This document shows positions 32,562 to 50,385 of a stretch of 64,000 nucleotides of DNA, in pieces. The stretch spans positions 310,001 through 374,000 of the forward strand of contig JAHYIO010000003.1 of the NCBI GenBank assembly GCA_020543525.1, written 5' to 3'. The translations under genes and the position numbers were made by a program. This stretch comes from Coriolopsis trogii (Eukaryota; Basidiomycota; Agaricomycetes; Polyporales; Polyporaceae). The notes beneath the pieces are model-generated. The model had not been told where the DNA came from. It worked only from the letters and a program-made list of their open reading frames with translations, and searched no databases. The stretch's first letter is position 1. Each line of letters begins with the position of its first letter.

Positions 32562-32936
32562 GGCGGTGAGGGGGAGGGGAGTGTCGGGTGTAGACGGTGG
32601 TAGGTGGACGGATGACGGAGGAGTGAGCAAGACGCTGGAGAAGCGCTGGCACTTACTTCGGGAAATTTTGGGCGACTCGGTCACGTGACGTCGTACGCTG
32701 GCAAGAGGTCGGGTGAATTGCAAGAGTGTCGCCACTTGCGGACAGGCATATTCCTGCGCTGACTCGACCGCAAACGCGCGCGCATTTTCTCTCTCCAACC
32801 GCCACGTCGCGCATACAAGACGCACCCGCGTTGTGAACATTTCTCTCGCGCGAGAAAAGGAGACAGGGTAGGACACGGTCTAACGCGAGTGGACGCGCGC
32901 TCGCGTTATCCTGCCTGCCTCTAAAGGGAATTCGAG
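32562..32936. promoter_or_regulatory. bidirectional promoter, MGE1 and C1-THF synthase, with CG-rich dyads
   Basis: A 375-bp region between two start codons. It contains a perfect 12-bp palindrome TCTCGCGCGAGA (32844-32855) and an inverted repeat TAACGCGA / TCGCGTTA (32881-32888 and 32901-32908) flanking ACGCGCGC. There is no TATA box. These dyads are candidate factor sites that could serve both genes. Confidence 0.5.
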
Positions 32937-36616
<3,680 letters not shown>

Positions 36617-36992
36617 AGCTTCGAAGAGGCACTCGACGGTAGGAGGGACGCTATCTTCACCAGATAGGCTCTCTCCCGTTCGCTAGGACACCCAGCGGTG
36701 CGCTGCATACCGTTCAACACGGCACAAGGCAGGCCTCAACGGCCCGCGACGCGATGTGTGTGTAGGAGCTTTTCTCTCCGGTGAACAAGAGGAGCAGCGC
36801 CGAGGTGCGGCGGGGTACGAGCATCTTTTGAGAGTTCTTAGCGTTTGTGGCTGTTTTCTTGCATCGTTGGCAACGTGATATACGATAGTTTTGTGTTGCG
36901 TGCTGTCCGTCCATCTATTCGATGTGATACTCTGCTTTCTTGGCTATGCTCTGCGTGGGCTCTACATGACGACAAGCACCCGTTCCGTTCCG
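36617..36992. other. convergent 3' region, C1-THF synthase and PNGase A
   Basis: A 376-bp spacer between two stop codons, holding 3' UTRs only. Confidence 0.6.
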
Positions 36993-39543
36993 TCAGTTTG
37001 CAAACTTGCGTGCGCCAGGGAGCCTCGGCTTCGCGAGCGGGACCTGGCCGTGAGGGCCGAAGGTGGGGAAACGGACTGCGCTTTGGGGCGCGAGCGTGCC
37101 GCCCTGGTGGTCGGAGGTGATGTTGTTGTTCACCGCGGACACTTGCCTGTCGTACGTGTTGCCGTGGGCGTCGACGTAGGAGAAGGTGTTCGAGTTGGTG
37201 CCGTTGCCGGTGTTGCCTGTCGACGCGAGCTGGAAGAAGCCGCCTGGCGCGATATGACATGGTGAGCAAGGCTCGGATAGGGATGGACAGGCCGATGGAT
37301 GTCGTTCGAGAGGGTACTTACTGGCGAGCTGACGTTCCTTGATGGTCGTGCTGAGGATGAACGGCGCGGGCTCTGAGATGCGGTTGTAGGAGTGGTCGAA
37401 GGTGGAGACGACTTAAGAGAGGTGACTGGTGAGAACGGGGGTGTGCACAGAGAGATGCCGTCTGCTTACAGCTCGAACCATCAGGAGACAGCACAGTGAA
37501 GTTGATGATCAGTGGGTACGAAAACGTGTCGGTCAGGGCGGGAACGCCGTTGTGCGTCGACAAGAAGCTTCCTGTCGCACTCTGGTTCACAATCTGCGAA
37601 AGCAGGAAGGTATCGTTAGTAGGCAGGATCGCGTCGACGAACAATGGACGATACGGCACCTGAATGAACGTGTCGTCGAGGAAGGTCTGGGTGTTCGAGT
37701 ACTCGAGGTTCTGGCTCCAAACAACGTGTGTCTTCTTCCCGCTCCCGCTCGTAAACTCCGACTCGATATGAATCGCGCGCGTCGCGGCGACAGTGACGTT
37801 CACGTCCCCGTTGTCGCCCACGTTCCCCGTCGTCGTCGTCTTCGCGAACGGCGCCGCATCGTAGCGCGTGATCTTGCCCGTCGTGCGCGCAGACGACGCG
37901 AGGTCGGTCACGACCTGGAGGCTGCCGGACACGAACCAGTTCTGATTGATCGCGTGGTCGGACTCGGCAGAGACGACGTCGAGGGAGATGTTGTGCGGCT
38001 GGCCGTCGGTCAGCACGGGCACGAACGGCGTTAGGTCGATGAAGTATGTCGGGAGGTCGATCGCGCCGTACGACGTGATCGGTCTGTCGTGTCAGAGAAA
38101 CCAAGGGTCAGATAAGGGGACCCATAGAGGAGGTGAGAACGGACCTCCAAGCCGTCGGGACGATACCCCCGGTGAATATTACCGCGTAGCTGGAAGAATA
38201 GTCAGTGACTCTGCCCATCGGTATGCAGGCGGACATACGGGAAAGCGACACCTGCGACTTGTCCATCTACCAGCATGCGGACTTCGCGGAACGGGCCCTG
38301 GCCGAAGGTCGTGCCATCGGGAAGCGCAGACAAGAATTCGTTCGCAGTGTTGAAGTACTGTTCCGCGTGTTAGCAAACCGTGGCGAGTATGGTCCGAGAG
38401 ACATTAGGCGTTACCCAGAACTCCTCGTTACCATTGCCCGAAGCGTATAGCTCGGCGAAGATCTGAACGGCATTCTGTGGTACAGTCACGTTCAGCTGTA
38501 CATGTATCACAATCAGCGTGTGCACAACGTGCAACTAAGTGATGCTCCTGTCGCCCACTCACGGAGAACACAGGGGGCACGGAAGCGTCGTTGCCCGTAT
38601 CGTTCGCTAGAGTCGTGACAGGTATGATCACGTTGGCTTTCGGCGCGGGAGGGTGCTTTGCAGAAGAGGCAAAGAAGGTCGCGTGCAGGGTGGCTTTGAA
38701 GCGTCGGCCAGAACGGTCAGCATAGAAATAAGGTCGAAAGACAGGGATAACAGGAGTGATGCGTACTGGCGTATTGACCGTCGAGGCCCGTCTCGAGCAG
38801 ATTGTCAAGTTGAAGAATGAACGTGCCAGGTTTGGCGAACAAGGGAATGTAGCGCGTAACGTCCTTGAGATGAGTCCAGATGATGCCGTCCCCGCGAGTC
38901 GGCTCGGGGGTGGAGGTACGCCAGACTACGAGGCATGCTTATTTGTTGTTCATGCAGTGCTTAGTGCTAGAAAACGTACTCTCAACGTTCTGGAACGTGA
39001 AGATACCTTGATGGAACCGTCAGTATGATACATGATGACCGGCAATCTATAGCATGCCCCTGCTCACCGAGACGATCAAACTGGGTGCCGTTCGAGGTGA
39101 CCGTGAAGTTCAGACTGATCCCGGCCCAAGAACCAACGGGTCCACAATCTGTCGGAGGCCTGCAGCGTGTCGCACACCTCAATGAACCTCGGCCATTTCA
39201 AGCGACGTCAAACACCACTCACTCAAAGTGCACGACTTCGGCCCTAGGAAGACGAGAGGCAAGTCATGTTTTCGCTAACAAACCCTCTAAACAAAGACCG
39301 TGGACACTTACGCGCCAAAAGAGTTGCCGAAAGTCCGCCTGCGACGACTTCAGCATCCACACAAATCTCCACTCGCACGAGACGTCATCCAACTTACTGG
39401 AGGATCTGGACAGTGCACTGCTTCGCATCCTGCGGGAGTGGAGGAGGCTGTGCCACCTGGAAGTCGACGAGCACCGCGGCGCGCACTGCGAGCGAGGCAA
39501 GCACCACGCCCGCGAGCGCGCTCTTAGCCAGCTGGGCGAACAT
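36993..39543 (-). CDS. secreted peptide-N-glycosidase A-like protein
   Basis: Exons on the minus strand: 39543-39398, 39338-39312, 39243-39223, 39159-39068, 39006-38980, 38925-38767, 38693-38563, 38495-38415, 38357-38239, 38189-38145, 38083-37660, 37593-37470, 37411-37322, 37243-36993; 578 aa. The start MFAQLAKSALAGVVLASLAVRAA is a signal peptide. The PNGase A family pattern follows: DCGPVGSWAGISLNFTVTS, EIWRTSTPEPT, GIIWTHLKDVTRYIPLF, REVRMLVDGQVAGVAFPY and VIFTGGIVPTAWRPI. Many N-glycosylation sequons are present. Such proteins cleave N-glycans from glycoproteins in plants; the fungal role is unproven. No C-terminal anchor is seen. Exons of 21 and 27 nt occur. Intron 11 (37594-37659) is in frame and stop-free; its ACTAAC branch site argues that it is removed. 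Confidence 0.88.
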
Positions 39544-40119
39544 CAGAAGTCAGTCGAGCCGGTGAATATCGCTAGCGAGGCCAGACCCCGAGGCAGAGTG
39601 CTGGGGGGAACGAAGGCGAGACGTGTGTGGGGTTGATATATATACTATCTATACGGGCCGACTGATGAGAAAGTTTGGGCTTCTGCTCCATGCGGTACGG
39701 GGTTGGGTGACGCGATACTGAGATTCACAGGGAGACGTTAGTACGCTTGTAGACCTGATCGTCGTCGTGGTGAGGACATGGCTTGTCGACGCCATCTGTC
39801 AGCCATTTGCCAATACTCCAACGTAACCGCACATAAACGAGAGAGAGAGAGAGGGTATGCGGAGAAGGACTTAAACGAATGGCGGTGGGAGCTGCAGACC
39901 AGAGTCGGTCAACGTGTGTAGAAGCGACGACTGACGTGCTCGCCTTTGTCGATATCCGACTCCGAGTATTGAAGTCCAAGTCTAAGGTCAACATAACACA
40001 GTTACGGCACCGGACCGATCGACCGGCGGAGGAGAGTCGCATATTACACATATGTATCTTTCCTCACATCCGGTTCTTCTGTACAAAACAAGTCTGAGGT
40101 AGATCCACGATACGTCCAT
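39544..40119. other. intergenic, PNGase A promoter and FunK1 3' region
   Basis: A 576-bp spacer. A TATATATA run near 39638-39646 would be the TATA box of the PNGase A gene on the minus strand. A short (GA)n run lies near 39839-39853. Confidence 0.5.
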
Positions 40120-42828
40120 TTAGCTCTCAAAGAGTGAAGCGATGCTAGGAGGCAGCTCGTGCGCTGCTGGTGTACATTCGCCGACTACCTCGACAATGGC
40201 CTGCTTTACGAGGGCGCAAAATTCTTGCCACACTTTCGCCGGTTCGTCGACTTCGACCGGTGGAGCCTCATCTTGTTGCGCTGCTCTGGACCGGCCATAG
40301 GACCTCTGCATCTGCTCGATCTGCCGAAGTCCTCGGGTCAACAGAGCGCTACGAAAGTGAATGAGCAGCGTGATCGCGACCGCTCGTTCCATGTCACCCC
40401 AGGATGCGGTCGGAGGAGCACTTGCCCAACCTTCCATAAGAAGGTTGACTTTGCTTGCACGGCAAGCTTCCATATCCCCCGTAATCCAGGACCGAAAGAG
40501 CTCGGGTAGAGGGTTCAAGCGAAGCGTGTCTTCGTAGCAGCAGAGGGCCCATACGAGGATATAGAACATGGCTTCGAGATCGTGCCGATACAGATGGCGC
40601 ACCTGGCCCTTGAGAGCTTCCTTTGACAGCATATCAATGGCCATGAAGGGTATGGTGCCGGTCACCTCAAATCCGGTGTGTGTCTGAGGCTGCGATGCGT
40701 CAACGGCGAGATCCCAGTCGTTGAGGACACCGTAGACTTTGTCGCCCATCTTGCGATACATGAGATTGTTCAAGCTCGGGTCCTTGTGGTGAATGTTGTT
40801 GTTCCAGTTCAGAAAATGCACTGCAAGACGACCCGATCATGAGCCATTCGAAAGTAACAAATGATCGGTGATATCACGTACCTTCCGTGCACTGGAACCA
40901 AACATCAAGGAACTCTCGACCCTGGAGTTTGTGCAGAGGCTGGAGGCGGTCCGTCGTGATGACGCGGAGAACGCGATAGACTTCGACCTCTTGCCCATCA
41001 TATCCTAGGCGACGCTTGCGAAGGGGGATGCCTAGCCTGCGACGTACGTCGGCTGTGTTACAGCCGTCGAACTGCTTCTCGTCCACAACTATCGGCAGAT
41101 GTTCCGTAACCTTCGGATTGCCATGGGCACGTTCGATGGCTAACTCAATGATTTTGGCTTCAGGTATCCTCGTGCAGTCCGCCCACGAGAACTTGGTGAC
41201 CAGCGAATCTTTGTTCAGTGGAAGCGCATCATCTAGTGTGGGACACGCAGACTCGACGACCCAAGTTCCTCTGCCTTTGAGGCCCAAGGTCCTGTACAGC
41301 GGCGAAGCCGTCTTCACCATAACCTTGCGAAGCCGGGTACCAGTAACCGTCGTAGGAGCAGGATCCATCCGCCTCTTTCCCTCTGTGAGCGCCTTGATGC
41401 CCCCCAGGTCGAAACCGGAAATGAGGCCCCAGTCTTCAACATTGAACCGCTGCAGCGCAAAGAGAAGAGCGAGGAAACGTGGAAGGTCCGAAAGGAAATC
41501 AAGTCCAGTGGTCTGTATGGCACCTTCGTGGTCGTACCACCAGACATGGATAACCGAATCTGTGCAAAGGTCAATGTCGTCGTATCCAATCTACAGTCTC
41601 GATAACGAACCGAAGATCACTACGCTGATCGCGTGGGAGATTGCTGGCGCCCGGGAAAGCAACTCCGCGCCATACAAGGCGGCCTGAATCGCCGGGGGCG
41701 GTCTATCCTTGTCAAAATCCTCTTGCGCAGGAGCAGTGGACGCGGCGGGTCGAGTCTCCTGCGTGATGACCGCTGGCTGGTTCTGGCCCTCTGCTGGAGC
41801 TTGGGCATCTCTCTGCTTAAAACTCCGTAGCGTACGAAGGACAGCCTCGTCTGAAAACAGGATGAGAATGTCAAGAGAACATACGCAAGACTAATGCTTA
41901 CTTGGGGCACGGGAAGGGCGAGTTTTCCTCGGCCGCTTGGCTCTTGGGGGCCGGACCGCCGAGTCCTTGACTTCGCGTGTCTTCGTCTCCTGTTTGATGC
42001 CCATCGTGTCGTACCGCGTCTTCAGAGGCACCCCATATTCGACTGGAACCGGCAGAGACAGCGTTTTCTTGACGAGCTTGAACTCCCAAGCCGACAGTAC
42101 ATCGTGCCACGTGAAGTTCTCTGAGGGCTGCTCCTGTACACAATGAAGCAGGTCTTCGTATTCTGTCAGTGTAAATGCCCGTTTCAAGACGGCGAGAGAA
42201 GTCAATATGACGTCGGGCTTGCGCTTCGTCGTCAAGTCGTGGAAGTCGCCAGCGCCGCCTGCATGAACGCCACGGATCTCCTTTTCGGCATTCCTACAGA
42301 AATGAATGTCCATCTTGTCAGGAGGACGATAGGCACATGCTTCAACGTTCACATCTTTCAGGAGACGGAATGCAAAATTGAAGGCCGCAACGAAAGGGCC
42401 GTAGCGTCCGTGCTCGTTGGCAACCGTTTCACAGCTACCAAGATTGTTCATTTCTGGCAATCGCGCTTTGAAAGGTTCACGTACTCCTCCTGGACTGCCT
42501 TCTGAAACTCTTCAACGTTGCAGATGTCTACCATCTCCTCGAGCGTGCTCTCCAGGCGATCATCTGAATCGATTCCAGACTCGCCATCCACTTTTTCAAG
42601 CACAAATTTGAGGAAGGTGTCGAAATCGCATGTGTCATGTTCCTCTATGTCTCGAGCGATCGAAGGATAGACATGCCGCACCCTGCACAGCGTTGTGAGA
42701 CGACACGAATTGAAACGAGAGAGGGGAGCTTACCTGGCGTCCGTAAAGCCGCCGCTAGCCGTATAGCTCCCGGAGCCGTTGCTCTTGGGTGTAGCCTGGA
42801 GGGATGCTGCTGCCAGGTTGGAGGTCAT
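40120..42828 (-). CDS. FunK1-type fungal protein kinase
   Basis: Exons on the minus strand: 42828-42734, 42682-42485, 42434-41902, 41850-41611, 41559-40882, 40820-40120; 814 aa. The start MTSNLAAASLQATPKS, the segment GVHAGGAGDFHD with KRKPDVILTS, and HVWWYDHEGAIQTTGLDF are typical of the FunK1 family. The catalytic loop reads HKDPSLNNLMY instead of the usual HRD, and the metal-binding motif reads DWDLA instead of DFG. This is common in FunK1 proteins but leaves activity unproven. YRHDLEAMFYILVW matches subdomain IX. An acidic linker rich in Gln and Pro separates the N-terminal and kinase halves. The family is expanded in multicellular basidiomycetes; the targets are unknown. Confidence 0.9.
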
Positions 42829-42850
42829 TGAGACAGGCGTCGTTGCGCGG

Positions 42851-42881
42851 CGGACTCAGCGGCTGCACCGCGCTGAGTCCG
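42851..42881. repeat. perfect 11-bp inverted repeat upstream of FunK1
   Basis: CGGACTCAGCG (42851-42861) and CGCTGAGTCCG (42871-42881) flank a 9-base loop, 23 bp before the FunK1 start codon. In RNA it would form a stable hairpin next to the AUG; in DNA it could bind a dimeric factor that reads CGG/CCG. Confidence 0.7.
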
Positions 42882-43048
42882 ACACGTGACCATCCGGCGC
42901 TTCTCGGCTCAACTCGCCTCAGGATTCTGGCCTCAATCCGAGAAGACGGATGGGCAGGAGCCTGTAATGGGCGTATCGGGCGAGTACGTAGTAAGTAAGC
43001 CCCAGAGTTCATACCAACAGCGTCCTGGGTATAGGGCCGCTGGGCACA
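42882..43048. other. intergenic between FunK1 hairpin and inverted-repeat element
   Basis: No coding signal. This is presumably the FunK1 promoter. Confidence 0.5.
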
Positions 43049-43455
43049 CCTGGATTACGTAGGTATTGTACTGAATAAATCGCCAGATTGAGAGGCGCGC
43101 ATCAGTCGGGCTTGCGCCCTCCTTCAACGCGCAGGGGCAAATGGCAGCGTGAAGTCCGAAGAGTGACAGTCGGGGGCTCTCAGGTAGTCACGGAGTGATA
43201 GCGGTCACCCGTGACATGCAAGAAAGTGTGATGTTACCGTCACTTTGCAGAGTGACTTTTGCCCCGCCGTGATATGACGTATGTGACGTACACGTGAAGC
43301 GTGATGTTACCGTCACTTTGCAGAGTGACTTTTCTGCTCCTTTTTCTGTGTAACGCCGTGATATGACTGATGTGACCCGCACGCGAGCGTGATGTTACCG
43401 TCACTTTGCAGCGTGATTTCTCCCCCCTAAACCTCGGATTACTTCGTAATCCAGG
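43049..43455. mobile_element. possible short inverted-repeat (MITE-like) element
   Basis: CCTGGATTACG at 43049-43059 is matched exactly in reverse by CGTAATCCAGG at 43445-43455, giving a 407-bp segment with 11-bp terminal inverted repeats. Inside lies a tandem repeat of the GTGATGTTACCG unit. There is no coding capacity. No clear target-site duplication directly flanks the ends, so a transposon origin is only a suggestion. Confidence 0.35.
43228..43423. repeat. three irregular tandem copies of a GTGATGTTACCGTCAC unit
   Basis: Copies start at 43228, 43301 and 43389, 73 and 88 bp apart. Each begins GTGATGTTACCGTCAC and continues TTTGCAG. The linkers share GCCGTGATATGAC and ATGTGAC. The unit itself is a short dyad (GTGA...TCAC). 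Confidence 0.75.
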
Positions 43456-43825
43456 AACATGGCACAAGCATTAGATCCATTGCAGCAACAGATGATTATA
43501 GGAGGCGTATCGACCGGACAATGTCCAACACGACGCCAAGGGTGGAAGAGAACAACTTTCAAGGGTATCTATTCGTCGTTGTCAAGGAATCTTCCGCACA
43601 GGTGCATTATACTGTAAGTCCCTGGGAGAAATCATCAGAGCTGTCGCGCAAGGAAAACTAGGGCGATTAGGTTGTGAATAAATACCGAAGTCATGTCGCG
43701 AAGTGGTACATGTACAGCAGTCATGTCCTTCTGGGGACCGCAATGCCATGAGAGGAAAAGCGAACCTGATCATGTCCTCCACGCCCATCCCATATTCGCC
43801 AAGTCCCGCACCCGTTACTCCGCTC
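43456..43825. other. intergenic before the Pmp3-like gene 3' end
   Basis: 370 bp with no supported gene. Confidence 0.5.
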
Positions 43826-44884
43826 CTAAAGTTCATGGTTGAAGATGTCTTCGTCGTTCGTCCTGCGAGGCCCCCCATCCCGTGCCCCATCATCCAACCC
43901 GCCTACGGCCGCCGGCTGACGATCGCCATACAGTCCGCCCTCAGGGTCCTCCGGGAACTCCGTCGTCGACCCACTCCTGTGCGAATACGTCTCGTCGTCC
44001 ACCGTCGTCCGCTTCTTCTTCGACTTCCGCCTCTTCGACGACGAACCCCCACCGGCCTCCTGCGCCGCGTACGCATCCTCCGTCCGCGCCCACCTATCCT
44101 TCTTCTCCTTCTTCTTCTTGGACGACTTCTTGCGCGCAGGCAGCGCGTCCTCAAAGTTCGCGGGGTAGTGCCAGCGCGAGGACCCGGACCCGCTCGTGCC
44201 GACGCTCGCCGAGGATGCGTTCTGGCCGTAGTACCGCTCTTCGTTCGGGTCCCAGTACCCGCCGTTCTGCCCGTTCGGGCCGCTGCGCGTGCGCGCGTTC
44301 TCCTCGGACAGGTCGACGCTCGACCCGCCCTCCTGGCCTTCTTCGAGCGGCTGCCCCTCGAGCGCGGAGCGCGGGAGACGGTCGTTGTATCTGTTCGCCC
44401 ATTGCGAGCGCCGTTCCTTGCGCTTGATCTCGGAGGTATCGACCAGCCCGTACTTTTGCACCCATTTCGGGGTGCGGCGGTGGGTCTTGTTGTTCCTGAT
44501 GTTCTGTAGTGACAATAGATGAGGACGTTGCGGGAGAGGGGAAAGCGAGAGATCAGGGCTTGACCTGTATGTAGAAGTTGTGTGCGTGGCCTGAAGGGTG
44601 AGGTGAGCGCGCTGCACGCCGCAGCGGCGGAGGTGACTACGCACCGGGTATGTAGCCGCATATGGTGAGGAGGAGGTTCAACCAAAAATCGGACCCGATT
44701 CCGAAGCGTGCGGCAACAGCTGCAAGACGCCTTCAGCCATCGGCGACATAATCGGGGAGGACGGGGAGAGAGATGCACCTAGCGGAGGAAGGAGGGTACC
44801 GAAAATGAAGAGCAATACAGCATACCCGTGATGCCTTCGGGGAGTGAGGTCGACGTCGAAGGAACGCACACGGTCGGTTGGCAT
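43826..44884 (-). CDS. Pmp3/UPF0057-family membrane protein with a long hydrophilic tail
   Basis: Exons on the minus strand: 44884-44779, 44719-44645, 44590-44565, 44503-43826; 294 aa. Residues about 20-70 match Pmp3: a first span YAVLLFIFGTLLPPLAVAAR, then GIGSDFWLNLLLTICGYIPGHAHNFYI. Pmp3 proteins are usually about 55 aa and set plasma-membrane potential and ion tolerance. Here about 225 further residues follow: KWVQKYGLVD, then a charged, Ser/Gly/Asn-rich region with Lys-rich clusters (RKKSSKKKKEKK, SKRRKSKKKR). The tail is probably cytosolic and disordered. Extended members are known in filamentous fungi. The 26-nt third exon is needed to complete HAHNFYIQ. Confidence 0.87.
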
Positions 44885-48174
<3,290 letters not shown>

Positions 48175-48507
48175 CTGGGACACGGCCAGGGTGGCGACTG
48201 TGGTAGTGTATTGCGTGTTATGGATTGGAATGCAGGCATGGGTGGGCAGTGAGGGAGGAGTGAGTGCAGATGGCCGGAAAAGGAGCGGGCTCTGTTGTGT
48301 AAGACGAGGCCGGAGCTTGGGGAGCATGTGAAGTGAGGCACTTGCCGGATTGGGGCGAGATGGGTAGGCGGCACGGAGAGAGGGGCTCCCGCCCAGACCT
48401 CGTATCCCATCCTCTCCCGTCCTCGCCCGCGTCCGGCTCTGCTGGTCATATAAACGCTTTCTGCTAACCACCACCAACTCACCTGCAATCGCCAGCACTT
48501 CCCAGCC
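48175..48507. other. intergenic, FBP1 promoter with TATA box
   Basis: A 333-bp spacer. TATAAA at 48449-48454 lies 54 bp before the FBPase start. Confidence 0.6.
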
Positions 48508-50011
48508 ATGTCCGGAGAGGAGCAGCCCAACACCGACCTCATCACCCTCACTCGGTGCGTATTTGCTTCCTGTTGTGCGCGTATCTGAGCGCTCATCGGG
48601 GTCTCTCTGCTGTGTGCATTCGGGATCTGCAGTCACGTCCTCTCTGACCAGTTCAGCCTCGGCGCTGCCGCGACTGGCGATCTCACCCTCCTCCTCACCG
48701 CCATCCAGACGACGTCCAAGTTCATCGCGACCAATGTCCGAAAAGCGCGTCTGATCAACCTGTGAGTCCCATCCTCGTGATTTTCCTACACAGCAGTGAC
48801 CTCATCCCCTGTCTCTCTCTCTTCCTTCCATCTCTCCTCGCCGTGCCGGACGAACGAACGATGTGTGTTCGAACATACTGCAATCGCTGCGCGCACACGA
48901 CAGCGTCGGCCTCGCGGGCGAGACGAACGTCCAGGGCGAGGAGCAGAAGAAGCTGGACGTCCTCTCGAATGACATCATGGTCAACTCGCTGCGCGCCTCG
49001 GGCAAGTGCGCCGTGCTCGTCTCGGAGGAGCTCGAGGACGCGGTCATCATCGAGGACCGGTACAAGGGCAAGTACTGCGTCGTCTTTGACCCGCTCGACG
49101 GGAGCAGCAACATCGACGCGGGTGTGAACATTGGCACGATCTTTGGGATATACCATGTCGTGAGTCGCGTGCTGCTGCGTTTCTCTTCCTTCCTCTGTGT
49201 GTCTGCCGAGACATGGATGGACTGCATGAGGAGGAGCGCAAGGGGTTCAGTGTGAGCATGGCTGATGGTTGTGAGAAAGGCACCAGGGTCGAAGGGAACG
49301 ATCTCGGATGTGCTGAGACCCGGGAGCGAGATGGTAGCAGCGGGGTACACGATGTGAGTGCAAGAGCGCACCCATCCGACGCGCCCGTCGAGTGCTAACA
49401 CTGCGTGCGTGCCCAGGTACGGTTCGTCAGCAAACCTCGTCCTCACCACAGGACACGGCGTGAACGGCTACACGCTCGATGCCTCCCTCGGCGAGTTCAT
49501 CCTCACCCATCCTGATGTACGTCACCCACGCACGCAAACCCAACACACAAACTCACCCTTTGCCTCACCGGCTCCGTTCCTGCAGATCAAGATCCCGCCA
49601 CGGGGCAAGATCTACTCGTTCAACGAGGGCAACTCGCTCTACTTCCACCCGCCGGTCACCAACTACCTGAACAGCATCAAGTTCCCCGCGAACGGCAAGC
49701 CCTACTCGGCGCGCTACATCGGCTCCATGGTCGCCGACGTCCACCGCACCCTCCTCTACGGCGGCATCTTTGGCTACCCGGACGACAAGAAGAGCAAGCG
49801 CGGGAAGCTCCGCCTCCTCTACGAGGCCTTCCCCATGGCCTTCCTCACCGAGCAGGCCGGCGGCGTCGCCACGACGGGCACGATGCGCATCCTGGACATC
49901 GTCCCCACGAGCATCCACGAGCGCTGCCCCGTCTTCTTGGGCAGCAAGGAGGACGTGCAGGACCTGATGAAGTTTTACGAGCAGGAGGGCCAGAAGGCGA
50001 ACGGCGCATGA
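48508..50011 (+). CDS. FBP1: fructose-1,6-bisphosphatase
   Basis: Exons: 48508-48554, 48633-48761, 48904-49159, 49280-49353, 49417-49516, 49586-50011; 343 aa, normal length. [16 protein letters not shown] and [23 protein letters not shown] are the substrate and metal-binding segments, followed by [24 protein letters not shown] and [25 protein letters not shown]. The C-terminus has [20 protein letters not shown]. It dephosphorylates fructose-1,6-bisphosphate in gluconeogenesis in the cytosol. Intron 2 (142 bp) and intron 3 (120 bp, acceptor GAAAG) are longer than most here; the exon 4 start at 49280 is the least certain junction. In yeasts the gene is glucose-repressed. Confidence 0.94.
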
Positions 50012-50385
50012 TTGTCCAGTGCGCGCGCGCGCCCGTGCCCCCGGAACGGTGAGGAGTCGAAGATGTCATAATAGTTTTGTATTGTATGCATGCAATCTAT
50101 CGCTCTCCGTGCTATAGCTATCGAAATGAGGCGTACGTGCGTGCCATGTGGAAGTTGGACCATTAGTGAGGCCATAAAGCGGCGATATAATTGTATATGC
50201 GGGGATGCCATATGTATGCGAGGGGCCATGAGTGTTCGTTGAGACAAGAGACAAAAGCTGAGCAGAGTGCAGACCAGAGTGCCATGATGTCGAGAGCATG
50301 CCGTAGATGGGAGACAAGCAGACGAAACTGAGAAATCAATGCAGGAAACAGCGTGGCAGACGTATGGAACCCTTGCTTCGGAACC
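50012..50385. other. convergent 3' region, FBP1 and NUR1
   Basis: A 374-bp spacer between two stop codons. No further feature. Confidence 0.6.

Noticed and set aside
39839..39853. Short (GA)n run as a candidate regulatory repeat
   Set aside because: A simple microsatellite; too short to support a function.
43703..44509. Plus-strand open frame opposite the Pmp3-like gene
   Set aside because: Arg/Pro/Leu-rich shadow of the Lys-rich tail exon.
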